Source: Biomphalaria glabrata
Lineage: Eukaryota > Mollusca > Gastropoda > Planorbidae
Length of the DNA stretch: 64,000 nucleotides
Direction: 5' to 3'
Assembly: GCF_947242115.1 (NCBI RefSeq)
Contig: NC_074719.1
Coordinates: 35,581,269 to 35,645,268 of the forward strand
The first letter of the stretch is position 1, and each line of letters opens with the position of its first letter. The position numbers were made by a program, and so were the translations under genes. This document shows, piece after piece, positions 53,150-63,845 of the stretch. The notes below the pieces were generated by a model that saw nothing but the letters and a program-made list of their open reading frames with translations, did no database searches and was not told the DNA's origin.

Positions 53150-54064
53150 TGTTACGTATTTCCGTATCTTCTGGCCAAATGTACTAGTCGGCACACAAAT
53201 AAAAACACTGCAAAGAACTTGACAACTCAACTTTCAGCTTCATCTAACTTTATTGACTATTAACTCTAACATTACTGTAACATGTAGCGTAGAAGACTGT
53301 ACAATATCTGTCAGTTTACAGTTAGCTATACTTCGTTGCACTGCATCTCTTCACTTCGTTGCAATTCCTCTCTTCTCAATTTGCATCGAGCCGTATTCCA
53401 CAGAACAGACCAACGACACACTTCCCAGTGTCGCTCCAGGTCTCCCAAAGCTGAACCAAGTCGTACTCAAGTCTACCGAATCAGAGCCGTACACGTCTTA
53501 CATCGACTGTATCAACTGTAACGGCTCAAGTCCACTGTAGTTCGCTGTATAGACATTAACGACAGTAGTCCACTCCAGTTAACTCTACCCTAGTTAACTT
53601 GCATCGAGTCGTACACATTTCACTTCCACTAGAGCCGCACACGTCTTACATTGTCTGTATCGACTGTCACGACTCACTCACGACTCCATACGACTGACTT
53701 TCACATTAACTTTCAGGCTTATATAGAGTCCCTAATCGCTTCTCTAAAGTTGCACAAACACTCCTAGTATCCTCTGGAATAACATGTCATGAAACGTCAC
53801 ATCCTGTCTTTATTTATACATGTAGATTCCAGAAAACACTCACTGCAGTGTCATCAAGTCGGGGTCACACGTAGTGACCTTTATCTGTCACTGTTCATTA
53901 GTAACTGTCCCCCTACTTAGATCTGTTCGTCCCCTGGAACAACACGTGAGGACACGTCACATCCTGTCTCTGTTTATACATGTACATTCCAGGGAACACC
54001 CGCTGCTGTGTTATCTCGTCGGGGTCACACGTTAACCTCTTCCTGTCACTGGTCATTTGTAACA
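53150..54064 (-). mobile_element. Solo LTR, second copy of the 42885-43722 family
   Basis: It starts TGTTACGTATTTC and ends ATTTGTAACA, flanked by TTAT on both sides as a 4-bp target duplication. In minus orientation it has CTATATAAGCC (TATA, near 53725) and AATAAAG near 53250. It shares most of its length with the first copy but has extra segments. No coding sequence is attached; it is a fossil solo LTR. Confidence 0.72.
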
Positions 54065-54069
54065 TTATG

Positions 54070-54290
54070 AAGATATAGTTAAACCCTATGGGTCAAAAAG
54101 ACCGCATTAAGAATGAAGAGATTAGAAATGGAATAAATACAGCAATTGGACCCCACGATGACCTGCTAACAACTGTCGAAAAACGCAAACTAAAACTCTA
54201 TGGCCACATACAAGGTCCTCAGGGCTCGCAAAGACATTTCTTCGGGGAATAGTACCAGGAAGAAGATGAAGCGGAACTGTTCCGTGGAAC
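54070..54290 (+). mobile_element. LINE C-terminal scrap
   Basis: The plus strand reads KDRIKNEEIRNGINTAIGPH, then DDLLTTVEKRKLKLYGHIQG, a common C-terminal segment of LINE reverse transcriptases. It is broken soon after. Confidence 0.72.
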
Positions 54291-54464
54291 TCTAATGTTC
54301 CGCAAGGCCTGAATAGTTTTCCAAGAACTACTGGAATAATTAACTAGTAGGCCCCAACCTGAATTAATCTCTTTTTTAAACAAATAATCAAAGTGATCCA
54401 CTAAATACTCAGAATGTGTGAAGTTTTAAGTTAAGGAAAAAGTTTGAGAACCACTGCTGTAGTC

Positions 54465-54770
54465 TGTTGGAACGTTGAGGCACCACACATGATCATCCAC
54501 TCCTGTCTTTCGCTTTGATTTGAACCTTTTTCAATGATAAATCCGTATATTCTTGGATGTTGTCTTCCCATTGCTTTCTCTGTCTGCCTCTTCACTTTGT
54601 CCTAGTACAGTTCCCTGAAGGAAGGTTTTTGTAAGCTTGCGGACGTCGTTATATGGCTATACAGTTTCAGTTTGTGTTTTTCTGACCGTGGTCAGCAGGT
54701 TAGCGTGGGGCCTGATTATCTTCGTGATCCTGTTTCAAATTTCCTCATGTATATGGTGCTGTCTTTGTAG
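54465..54770 (-). mobile_element. LINE C-terminal scrap, opposite strand
   Basis: On the minus strand, RITKIIRPHANLLTTVRKTQ is followed by VRKLTKTFLQGTVLGQ. These are the same segment and the one just after it as in 54070-54290, so the two scraps are inverted copies of one LINE family. Several frame breaks are present. Confidence 0.65.
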
Positions 54771-54889
54771 GGGACAGGGGCCTAATAGCTATATGGGCAT
54801 TCGTAGGGCCACCGAAAGGACCGCATGAGTGTCAGTAAATTGTTTTAACATTTTATAATGTTCAAAACTTTGAGCGTCTTGATTTAAAA

Positions 54890-54912
54890 ATATATATATA
54901 TATATATATTTA
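54890..54912. repeat. Short TA microsatellite
   Basis: A run of about 11 TA units next to AT-rich sequence. It has no other feature. Confidence 0.8.
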
Positions 54913-55445
54913 CAATTTAAAGTCAATTCCTTATACATAGGCCTAATAAAGAAAAAAAAAAAAAAACAAGAACCTTAATGCCTTTATTTCTTATAGAGAC
55001 CGAGAAACATGCGGAACGACAACAAGTCGACAGGAAACGTGATGACGTCATTTTCTGAGAAGTAGTGAGAATGCGGAAAGTTAAAAGCAATATACACCCA
55101 TAGCCCCTACAGGATCGAGCCTGCCAAGCAGCTTTTTAACATGAAATAAGGATCAAGAAGGAAACGCCACAAGACGGTAGGTCTATTTTTTTTAGTCTTT
55201 AGTCAAAAGATGAAGAACAATTTTAAAATAACAAGCGTGACCTTGATCGACATTGCCCGTACCACCAAGGTATTTTATGAAAAGCGAGACAGTCTGGTCA
55301 CCTTACTTATTCAAAGGCTATAAAACACTAAAGACTCTGCAACGTCTGGTGATTGCAAATTACGACCTAGCATGTGTATCAATGATCTGCCTCCTTAGTC
55401 AAATAAGAAGTTGCAATTTGGATATAATGCCCCACAGATTGCCTT

Positions 55446-55446
55446 G

Positions 55447-55509
<63 letters not shown>
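55446..55509. repeat. TA microsatellite, about 30 units
   Basis: Nearly perfect TA repeat with one interruption near 55458. It is the target into which the element at 55510-56898 inserted, since the right flank is also a TA run. Confidence 0.92.
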
Positions 55510-55511
<2 letters not shown>

Positions 55512-56898
55512 TGGGCGTAAACAGGATTTTTTTTCGGGGAGGGTTTTGGGGGGGGGGGGGAATTCCCCATCCCGACCCCCCCCCCCCCCCGCGGAAAAAA
55601 ATTATATATATATATGTGTGTGTGTGTGTGTACATGATTAATCTTTATTACATTCTGACCCTTTCGGAAGACGTTTATTGTTTATTGTAGACTCCCCACC
55701 CTTGCTAGCAAGGGGGTCTGGGGGAGTTCGCAGCCCTCCCCCCAGCGCGGGGCGAAGCCCCGCCGCCGAGCACTATTTCTGGTATTGAAAGCCAACAAAA
55801 TGCATATTCTGAGGTATCTACAGTGCATTATCTTGTTATTAAAAAATTGTATTTCAATAACCTAATGTGCTATTCTCACTGACTTAGAGCCTCTCGCGCC
55901 GTTCGGCGCATTTTCCGGCAAGCTGTTTCCGCAACTCTTATTTTGCGTAATTCATTTCCGCAACTCTTATTTTGCGTAATTCATTTTGTGTGAGAACATG
56001 TCCCGCAAAACCTCATGCGACGCTCTGTCACAACCTTACTAAGGATTCGACTCCCAGTTCGGCATATGATTTCTTTGATTTAGACCCGATCTCTATGACT
56101 GACTCCTAAAATCTGTCTTAGCCATCTTTGTTGAGACTATTCACACTTTATTAATGGAGCCCAAGCCACTGGTAGAAATTTGTAACCTTTCTTGACTACG
56201 CTCTTGGAATTACATGCCTGTATTTCGCTTTAGATTTTATATCGAAAAGGAAAGTTTTTTCGTCAAATCATCTGTTGAGGGGTTTTAAACTAAGAAATCT
56301 CTGGAGTTTTTTTGTTTTGTTTTTAATTCAAAACCCCATTTAGCTACGATCTTAGAATTTGGTGACTGTAGTTTGCTTTAAAATAATATTGAAGAGAGAG
56401 GTTTTCAACTCTAAACGCTCTGTATGGGAATTTTAAACTCAAAACCATCTGGAGGGGTTTTAAACCCCAACTGGAGGGGGTGGGGGGTTTAAACTCAAAA
56501 CCCCTTTGGCTACGCTCATAGAATTTTGAGTGTGTAATTTGCTTTTTTTATATTGAAGATGGGGTTTATCGTAAATTTTGTAGGGGGGTTTTAAACTCAA
56601 AGCCCCCTGGTAGAGGGATTTGTATCTCAAAACCCCCTGATAGGGTTTTTTAAAATCTCAAAACCCCCTGGTAGGGGGATTTAAACTCAAAACCCCCTGG
56701 TAGAAGGTTTTTAACTCAAAACTGCATCGGCTGTGCTGTGGTAAGTGATGATTTAGTATTAAAATCTCACATAAAATAAACAAATGAAAGCAAAAATCAG
56801 TCACTTAATTCCGTCTCCCCCCCCTGAGGGGGGGGATTTCATTTCGGGGGGGGGGGGGGTTGAACCCCAAGAACCCCCCCCCCCTGGCTACGCCCATG
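55510..56898. mobile_element. DNA-transposon-like repeat with CATGGGCGTA ends and G/C tracts
   Basis: The ends are CATGGGCGTAAACAGG and the inverse of CATGGGCGTAGCCAGG, with G or C homopolymers just inside each end and TA flanks. The interior has a GT microsatellite (55615-55630), GCGCGGGGCGAAGCCCCGCC (55744-55763), a 30-bp tandem pair (TTTCCGCAACTCTTATTTTG, near 55928 and 55957) and several copies of TTTAAACTCAAAACCCCCTG (56455-56725). No transposase frame is seen. I recall similar ends in many invertebrate genomes, but I cannot name the superfamily. Confidence 0.7.
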
Positions 56899-57194
56899 AT
56901 ATATATATACACTTCTACTAGGTCTAGGTCTATAGGCCTATTAGCTAGGTCATCTCTAGGTTTTGTTTTTTTTTGTTGTTGTTTTTTTTTTATAGAAAAT
57001 TAAAATTCCATTGAGGAATCAAATTTCCGTACGTGGAAAATGACTAACAACACTACAGCGGAAAACACCCCTTCCCCTTTTCTTTTTTTCTTTTCTTTTA
57101 CCCCGTCACTCCTCCCTACTTGTTTTTAAATAGGCATACTTTTTTTTTTTTTTTTTTTTTTCAGGAAAGCAATATCTAGGCCTATATAAACTTT

Positions 57195-57265
57195 ATAGAC
57201 TCCTGATTGGTTAGTAGTTTCGTTTTCCCAATCTATATTTAGCAACAGTTTCGGTTTCTGTGAAG
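57195..57265 (+). promoter_or_regulatory. IRF copy 2 promoter block with two perfect ISREs
   Basis: An inverted CCAAT (GATTGG near 57204) is followed by AGTTTCGTTTTC (57216-57227; minus strand GAAAACGAAACT), CTATATTTAGCAAC (TATA-like) and AGTTTCGGTTTC (57247-57258; minus strand GAAACCGAAACT). Both fit the ISRE consensus GAAANNGAAACT. A GTAAGT donor at 57416 would end a first non-coding exon, with an intron to 59465. Compare 42585-42650. Confidence 0.8.
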
Positions 57266-57469
57266 TCTCTAGTACAGCAGTGTAGAAATGTTCTGAAAAC
57301 CCAATTATTAGATTTTATTAGATCTTGAGCTAGAATCTACATCTATATTGACTATATAAATCTACACATAGAATCCAGACCAACTTTTCGCAATATAAAC
57401 GTTTTGAAGATACAAGTAAGTAAGTAAGGCGTATCATTCATGTGCTTTTTTTTTCTAGATGTCGATCTA

Positions 57470-57870
57470 GCAATCTAGCTAGACTTGACTTGACTATTCA
57501 ACTATTGAGCTCTGGACTCTGTACACATTAACTTAACAAAATTAACTAAATAGGCCTACTGTTACTTACTCATGAGTTATTGTAGTCAGTGTGAGTGTAG
57601 AGTAAGAGTCTAAGAGTACTGTCGTGTCTGTAGACTGTAGTAGAGTCAGATACACTTACATACTAGTTCTAGATCTAGAATAAAATAGTACTATACTAAT
57701 ATACTTCAGTATACTGTATAGTATACTACTACTAGACTTGCTAAGTCTCGTTAATATTTCTAGTCTAGATCTTTATTATATTATAGACTCTAGATTCAAG
57801 TTGCTGTTGCCAAATCAGTATCAAATTATTCAGATCTAGATCTAGAGTTTAGAGTACACTTAGTCACTTA
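57470..57870. repeat. CTAG/AGATCT-rich low-complexity block
   Basis: Irregular words such as CTAGATCT, TACTAGT and AGAGTCTAG dominate, like 10975-11660. It lies in the inferred 5'-UTR intron of IRF copy 2. Confidence 0.6.
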
Positions 57871-59464
57871 CTAAAGACTAAAGTAAAAAAAAAAAAGTGT
57901 CAGGTCAGTGCTAATTACCTAACAATGAATAAGCCTTTATTTGAACACTAGATAAATTAGATATTTCTAGATTATTCTAGATTTATATAATCTAATTATA
58001 ATGTATTTTTCATATAGAAGACCTGTCTAATATGTAAATATATATATATATATATATATTAAAATAATGTTATATATAAAAATATATTTAGACTATTGTT
58101 AAGTATGCAGGATAGTGTGAATGTTGAATAAATAAATGAAAATAAATGACTAATTCACATACCTATCACTAATTCTCCCACTTGCAGTAGATGAAAAAAT
58201 GTTTTATTTAATCTCTTATAGAACAAAATAAGCCGTATTCACAATCTAAATCACAGTGGTTAACAAAAACTATTTTCTATTAACAATTTTGACCCAATAT
58301 ATTTTTTTTAATCAAAAGATAATAAATATTTTCTACCAATGGAAAGCTCTTTTTGTGTGTAACTTTTGATCGCTCTGCTTGGTGTGTATCTTGATTTTGT
58401 AGACATTTTATAAAAATAATCTTTTTTTTTATTTGTCCTTTGAAGCCAACATTGACTTAATACATGTTTTTGTGTGTAAAAATGTATAAAAACAAAATGA
58501 AATGTATCTATAACTCTATTATTTTGTGCCTTGACGGTGGAAGTTAAAAAAAAAAAGAATGAAATTCTTGGATGAGAGGGCCTTATGATGGCAGAGTGAT
58601 AAGGTCATTGTAAAGGATTCTTACTAAAAAGCAACTTAGAGCTAATTAAATGCTTTAATAATGAATTAAGAAGCCTAGAAAAGTCAGTGACTATGTAGAA
58701 TTATTTTTTAGGGATAATGACGGCAGGGGCCTAGGGGCCTTGTGTGATACTAGAATTCTCTGTCCAGAAGTAATTGCTTGTGTGTAAGAGTTTGATATTA
58801 TCGAGCCATTCTAATTCAACGTAACATACTGGCGCTATAATAATTCATGAGCCAAAATAGTATGTGAGTGTTCATTGTGCGGGATGTAATATTAAAAAAG
58901 TGGCTGCTGCCAAAAAACATCATAGAGAGCCTTTGAAATATTTGGATAAAGAGCTGAAAAGCTGAAAAATACTCAGGTCAAAATTGATATTGGTACCGTA
59001 ATTGAATTCACAGGCAAAAAGTATATGTTTGGGAGGGGGCTTTATGTAGCGAGCTGTACTAATTAGATAGATAATAACATTTATTTTTAAGGAGCCAGGG
59101 AGGACAGAATTAGGAGGGGAGAGAAAAGTAATTTATAGAATTCATAAACCAGAAGTGAGCGTATTTGGAACATTTTTAAGCAGGTCATTCCAATTAAAGA
59201 TAAGATATATACTAGAATACCTGGTCAAAAAGGCGGATTATTGAAATGGGGCAGTTTTATTGAGGGTAAGGTCAAAGTATTATGTGAGCATTACTATTTG
59301 CAGGATGTAATAAGAAAAAAGGGTCCACACCCAAAAATATCATAGAGCCTATCAAACATTTCCAATAAGAACTGAAAAGCTGAATAGTCAGATAGTGTAA
59401 ATAAGATTATTTATTAAAGTGGAGAGTTCATTCATGAATAAAGTTTTTTATTTGTCTTTCAACA
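57871..59464. other. IRF copy 2 5'-UTR intron, right part
   Basis: AT-rich intronic sequence. Two related stretches, near 58855-58950 and 59275-59400, share ATGTGAG, TTGCAGGATGTAAT-like and AAAAATATCATAGAG phrases. They look like an old direct duplication of about 420-bp spacing. The intron ends in TTTGTCTTTCAACAG at 59465. Confidence 0.5.
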
Positions 59465-59466
59465 GA

Positions 59467-61008
59467 ATGGAGAACCACAGAGAGTCACGGAAGCGACTAC
59501 GACCATGGTTGGAGCGTATGATAAACAGCGGAGAATGTCCTGGACTAGTCTGGGAGAATAGAGATGATAGAACTTTCAGAATTCCTTGGCGCCACTTCAA
59601 CAACAAGGAATGGGTTGAAGAAGATTCTAAAATTTTCAGAGAGTGGGCCAAATACACAGGGAAGTATCAAGACGGTGACAAGGTTGAATATCCAGTTTGG
59701 AAAACACGACTCCGATGTGCTTTGAAAAAAATTCCTGAAATAAAAGAGATTCCCGACATGCACAGAATTGAAGACGCTAATCCTTACAGGGTGTATAAAT
59801 TTGTTGATGTGCCTCTAATGAAAAGACCATGTGAGTTTGATACAGATTCTTGTCACAGCCAAAGTAGCAATATGTCACATCATATTATTGATGACCAACC
59901 CAGCCCATCACCTCCAAATTTTCTAGATTCCAGTTATATTGCAGCAGAGAAACCAGCCAATGTGCCAACTGTGGTGTTTGATGAAGATGTTTATAGACTC
60001 CAGACAAAGAAAGAGTCACCAGACTTTTTATATTATGAAGACAACAAAGACCACATAGTATCAACTGTGATGCAGAATTTCTGTGAGAAGTCCTATCAGC
60101 CTGTATCTCACCTCAACTTTGAGGTGCCACCAATTCTGGAAGAGAATGTTTTGCAGAGCAGTGAGCCAATGACAAGCTTGCCATCTGATTTGAAATCTGT
60201 GAACACAGATGACCTTTGTCTGCTGGCAAACATGGAGCTGCCTAACTCAATGACCAGCATAACCAACACCAGCAATTTAAGCATGGAAGTTCCAAATGTG
60301 GGAACCAGTGCCATTGTCAGTGCACCAGCTAGCTCCACTTGTATGCATGTTTTAGTTTACTATGGCGCTCCAAGTGTTCAGGTGACAGCCCATACAATTC
60401 CAGGGGTTGGCTGCAGATTTTTTTCTCCAAATTTTGGGCCTGTAAGTGTAAATGATAGCAGAATAGAGGAAACCCTTTTCGGACCAAAGAATGTGTACCA
60501 AATTGCTCTTCCCAGTCCAGAGCAGTACCTGAATGACAATAATTGCTATCAAGAGCAGAAGCCTCTGATCTCTGATCTTCTTGAGAAGATGGAAAGGGGT
60601 GTGGTTCTCACAAATATTGACTCTGATATTTACGTCCAGCGCTTATGCCGAACTAGGGTCTTCCTCACTGATGGTGCCTCTGAAAGTATGCAGCTGGATA
60701 GGAAGGGTAGCACTGTTACAAAAGCCTTTGATTTCAAAAAGTTTTTGAGAGAGTATGAAGAGTACAGACATGGTCTGAAAAAAGATTTGCCCAAGCCATT
60801 CTTTATGCTAACATTGGGACAAGAAATAAAGAAATCACACTATAATCCAATGGGGAACATTCTGATCCATGTTGTTGTAAAACATGACCTAGCCACCAAG
60901 ATCATAGCCCAAGATCCCAATGCCAATAATTCTTCTTCAGGTGTTTTTTACTCCTATGATTCCTATGATAAATTCCTGGAAGAAGTTAAAAAAGTCCAAA
61001 TTGTATAA
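59467..61008 (+). CDS. Interferon regulatory factor, copy 2
   Basis: A single coding exon encodes 513 residues from ATG 59467, which sits one base after a CTTTCAACAG acceptor shared with copy 1. The DNA-binding domain (1-115) is residue-identical to copy 1 for the first 91 residues, including W14, W29, W41, W49, W60 and the RLRCAL recognition helix. The linker is serine- and proline-containing and different from copy 1, apart from islands such as SLPSDLKSVNTD. The IRF-association domain spans about 290-480 (VYYGAPSVQVTAHTI, MERGVVLTNIDSDIYVQRLC, RHGLKKDLPKPFFMLTLGQE). It should bind the same ISRE sites as copy 1 while differing in activation or partner choice. It is a tandem paralog in the same orientation, 14 kb downstream. 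Vertebrate orthology is unresolved, so no symbol is given. Confidence 0.95.
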   Translation: MENHRESRKRLRPWLERMINSGECPGLVWENRDDRTFRIPWRHFNNKEWVEEDSKIFREWAKYTGKYQDGDKVEYPVWKTRLRCALKKIPEIKEIPDMHRIEDANPYRVYKFVDVPLMKRPCEFDTDSCHSQSSNMSHHIIDDQPSPSPPNFLDSSYIAAEKPANVPTVVFDEDVYRLQTKKESPDFLYYEDNKDHIVSTVMQNFCEKSYQPVSHLNFEVPPILEENVLQSSEPMTSLPSDLKSVNTDDLCLLANMELPNSMTSITNTSNLSMEVPNVGTSAIVSAPASSTCMHVLVYYGAPSVQVTAHTIPGVGCRFFSPNFGPVSVNDSRIEETLFGPKNVYQIALPSPEQYLNDNNCYQEQKPLISDLLEKMERGVVLTNIDSDIYVQRLCRTRVFLTDGASESMQLDRKGSTVTKAFDFKKFLREYEEYRHGLKKDLPKPFFMLTLGQEIKKSHYNPMGNILIHVVVKHDLATKIIAQDPNANNSSSGVFYSYDSYDKFLEEVKKVQIV

Positions 61009-61722
61009 TGTTCAACTGTTACTGGCTGTATTCCTGTTTGTTAATTTACTATTCTGTAATTATTAAAAATATCCATTATATAGTACATTTAAAAATTGTA
61101 TATAAATTTGAACTATATGCAACTTTATAGGATATGTACTCTCAAATTGTCTTAACATTTTTTTTTTTTATTGTAGGTGATTGGCATTGAATAATGATAT
61201 AAATACTCACCTTTCTTTCCCTAACCTGAACACATCCTTATTATAGAAATAATATACAATGTATATTTACTTATATAAAATGCATTTACATTTAAAACTT
61301 CTGTACAAGTAGACTTTTATATTTTGTTGGCATTTTGTTTTGTTTTTCCCCAAACAAAATGCTTAACATTTACTTTTTATGGCTAATACTTTTTTTTTTA
61401 ATGTATCAGTCCATAACGTGATCTAATTTTATAGAAAATTTGTCTACTTTTGTATATTTTTTTCAGCAATCAAATAAGAGTGAAAGATGTGATGTTGATT
61501 TTTTAAAAATATAATATATGAAGAGCAACATTAAGTAGCATGTTATCAACTTAATTTTATAAAGAGGTGGATAGAGTGCAGAAAGAAGGATAGAGTTTAT
61601 CCTGAGAGCAATTTTTCCCTTTAAAAAATAATTACTCTCTCCTCAGATCTATAATATGTATGGTAAATTAAAATTGTATATATAGGCTAAAAAAAAGTAA
61701 AGTAAGTCTTTCAATCTATGAC
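61009..61722. other. 3' flank of IRF copy 2
   Basis: AT-rich sequence that should contain the 3' UTR. A TTGTAGGTGATTGGC stretch near 61170 and several T runs occur, but no clear AATAAA within the first 300 bases. No gene is seen. Confidence 0.4.
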
Positions 61723-61724
61723 AG

Positions 61725-61958
61725 TTGATTAAAGATCACATCTTTCTTTTACCCACAGTTAACAAGGGAGTCATGTGACCAGCACAATGACCAACCACCT
61801 ATACCTATCCCCAACTAATGTCAAGTGCTATGAGTTTGGTGGACTCTAGAAGCACCTCAAGGTCTCAAAATTGAAAATCCCAGTCTTCACAGAAATTTGA
61901 ACTCGAGACCCCAGAGATTGTTAGCCAACCATTTTATTACTCAGCGACCATGTGCCCC
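61725..61958 (-). repeat. tRNA-derived SINE, copy 7, diverged
   Basis: The body phrases GTCATGTGACCAGCACAATG and AAAATCCCAGTCTTCACAGA are present, and the tRNA head is recognisable (GAACTCGAGACCCCAGAGAT). It is followed by C and CA runs at 61957-61978. Confidence 0.82.
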
Positions 61959-62159
61959 CCCCCCCCACACACACACACCTTCCTTTATATCTAGGCATTA
62001 TATAATTTTGATTTTTAAAGCATATTTCATTGAAGTATTTTGTCAATTTTTTAAATATTTTTCATTAGGACACCAACTTTTTTTTTTTTTTTTTTGCATT
62101 TTTTGTTTTGTTTTATTTATACGAAATACTAAGGATTTCTTTTTAATTCTTTATGAACT

Positions 62160-62475
62160 TGCTGTATGTTGGGAAGACATAGCCCTAGACTGCACTAGAA
62201 GAAGAGAGACAGTGACCAAGCCCTAGACCGCACTAGATGGAGAGAAACAGTGACCAAGAACGCTATGGACAGTAAAAAAAACATGGGCCTCAGCTCTGGA
62301 AGAAAAGTGTGCCATATGAAAGATGGCCGGCTCCTCTACCACCAAAGCAAAAGCCATCGTAACCTACAATATATGTGGACGGGAATGTCTCTCCAAAATA
62401 GGGCTGCACTGTCAGATAAAAAAGGGTTTGGGATTAACCATAGTCGTCCTACGACTGAAGGAGGCCTGATGATAT
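62160..62475 (+). mobile_element. Zinc-knuckle-tailed LINE, 3' end
   Basis: A duplicated phrase (CCCTAGAC.GCACTAGA, GAGAGA.ACAGTGACCAAG) precedes a degraded knuckle, roughly YNICGRECLSKIGLHCQI read across frames. The 3' tip has the hairpin AGTCGT-CCT-ACGACT (62442-62456) followed by GAAGGAGGCC. Confidence 0.7.
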
Positions 62476-63390
62476 GTTCAAATGTTAAGTTCAAATAATA
62501 TTAATATAATAAATGGTGAGCTTTCAGAAGTTAAATTAAAAAGGCTTTCCCATTTCTGTTTTTATTTTTTATTTTTTTATATTTAATATGATCCTTCATA
62601 AGTTTAAAACTTCTTGTCAACCTATATTCAAATTTTTTAAAATTTATTTTAAGATTTGACTTTTTTTCATTATCATTACTTGCGATATATGTAAATTAAA
62701 TTTAAAAATGAAATGTAAATTATTAAATATGGTAAATAAAAAAAGAGATTCTTTTTGCTTGTATAAGACAATTACTTTCAAATTATCGAACTTGTTGTTT
62801 GCTACACACCATTGTGTAAAAAAAAATTCTTACTAAAAAAATCTGAAAAACATTTAGATTGGACATCAATTTAATGTATTTTTTTTTATCAAGCTTTGGA
62901 CAATTCTTTGAATTCTTTACTTGATTTAAAAATCAAACAATGTTTGAATTTAACACTATTACTCTAATGTCTCTTTCAATTTATATGAAATTAAAAGATA
63001 ATTATGGAGGAGCTCTTTAAGCAATAAAAAAAAAAAAACTGAAAAAAAATTGAATCAACACTTTAAGTTAAGATCAAATTATTTAAAAAACCAACTAAAT
63101 TAAACAGCACATAAGATCTCTTCTTCACTAACAGACCTACATTAGTGGTAAATCATATTTAGTCCAAAAAAAGCATTAAAAATCAATGTAAAACAAAAAT
63201 CTCACACCGTAATAAATGTAGCTTAACGCAATTGCACCAAACTGAATTTAATTTTCGAAAATCATTTCTTAATCAGAAAAAGACATTAACCAACCAGTTG
63301 GCGATCTCTGGAACTGTATTAAAATCCATCTTACAAACATTATAGAAAATTCAGTACCAACTAAATATTCGTCAAATAAAAAAAATAAAT
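62476..63390. other. AT-rich intergenic DNA; nothing recognised
   Basis: Very AT-rich, with homopolymer A and T runs. No exon, RNA gene or repeat family was identified. Confidence 0.45.
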
Positions 63391-63394
63391 GCTG

Positions 63395-63845
63395 GCTTAA
63401 TAACAAATCATAGAAAATTTACAAACTGAAAGAAAATTTATTTTAAAAACTTTAGTAAAGAATTTAAGGCAGAAAGAGTTCAGAAAGTACCTTCAAATGA
63501 AACACCTAACCCAAAAAGTTACCAGACAGCTGCAGAGTGAATACATAAACAAAGTTATATCTGAGGATAACAATAAAAACATCAGATCTAAGACAAAGAA
63601 GTCTCAGACATATTGCTTACTTTAAACCAAGTCGAAACCTAGAAGACATAGATGTACAAGAACTAAAAACTATTATCTTGCTAGATTGCTCAAAGAACTA
63701 AGTCACGAGATAGCACCAGTGTTCAAAATACTTCTCCAGGTATCACTTAAAATTAAAATCACGGTATGGTACCAAGGGACTGGAAAGAAGGTAATGTTAG
63801 GAGAAAAATCTGATCCAGGAAACTACAGACTAGTAGGCCTATTAG
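63395..63845 (+). mobile_element. LINE reverse transcriptase N-terminal fragment
   Basis: The plus strand reads LLKELSHEIAPVFKILLQVS, then EKSDPGNYRLVGL, which matches the finger region of Jockey/CR1-type LINEs (usually SDPSNYRPVSL). The upstream stretch has a lysine-rich linker typical of the region between endonuclease and reverse transcriptase. Frame breaks are present and the fragment ends near 63845. Confidence 0.75.

Larger units (their letters stand above)
50579..54456. mobile_element. Possible hAT element ends enclosing later insertions
   Basis: CAGTGTTTCTCAAACTGGGG at the left and the inverse of CAGTGGTTCTCAAACTTTTT at the right form a plausible hAT terminal inverted repeat. The interior contains two LINE fragments and a solo LTR, but I see no transposase. 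The 8-base flanks (ACATAAAC and CTGTAGTC) do not match, so the two ends may belong to different copies. Confidence 0.4.

Noticed and set aside
50579-54456. A single hAT transposon spanning this interval
   Set aside because: The terminal repeats are plausible, but the 8-base flanks do not match and no transposase is seen, so it is kept only as a low-confidence feature.
55399-55635. Frames rich in isoleucine/tyrosine and glycine/proline
   Set aside because: They are translations of the TA microsatellite and the G/C tracts of the adjacent element.
59419-59466. Upstream start codon for IRF copy 2
   Set aside because: It likewise lies upstream of the shared acceptor; the residues differ entirely from those of copy 1.
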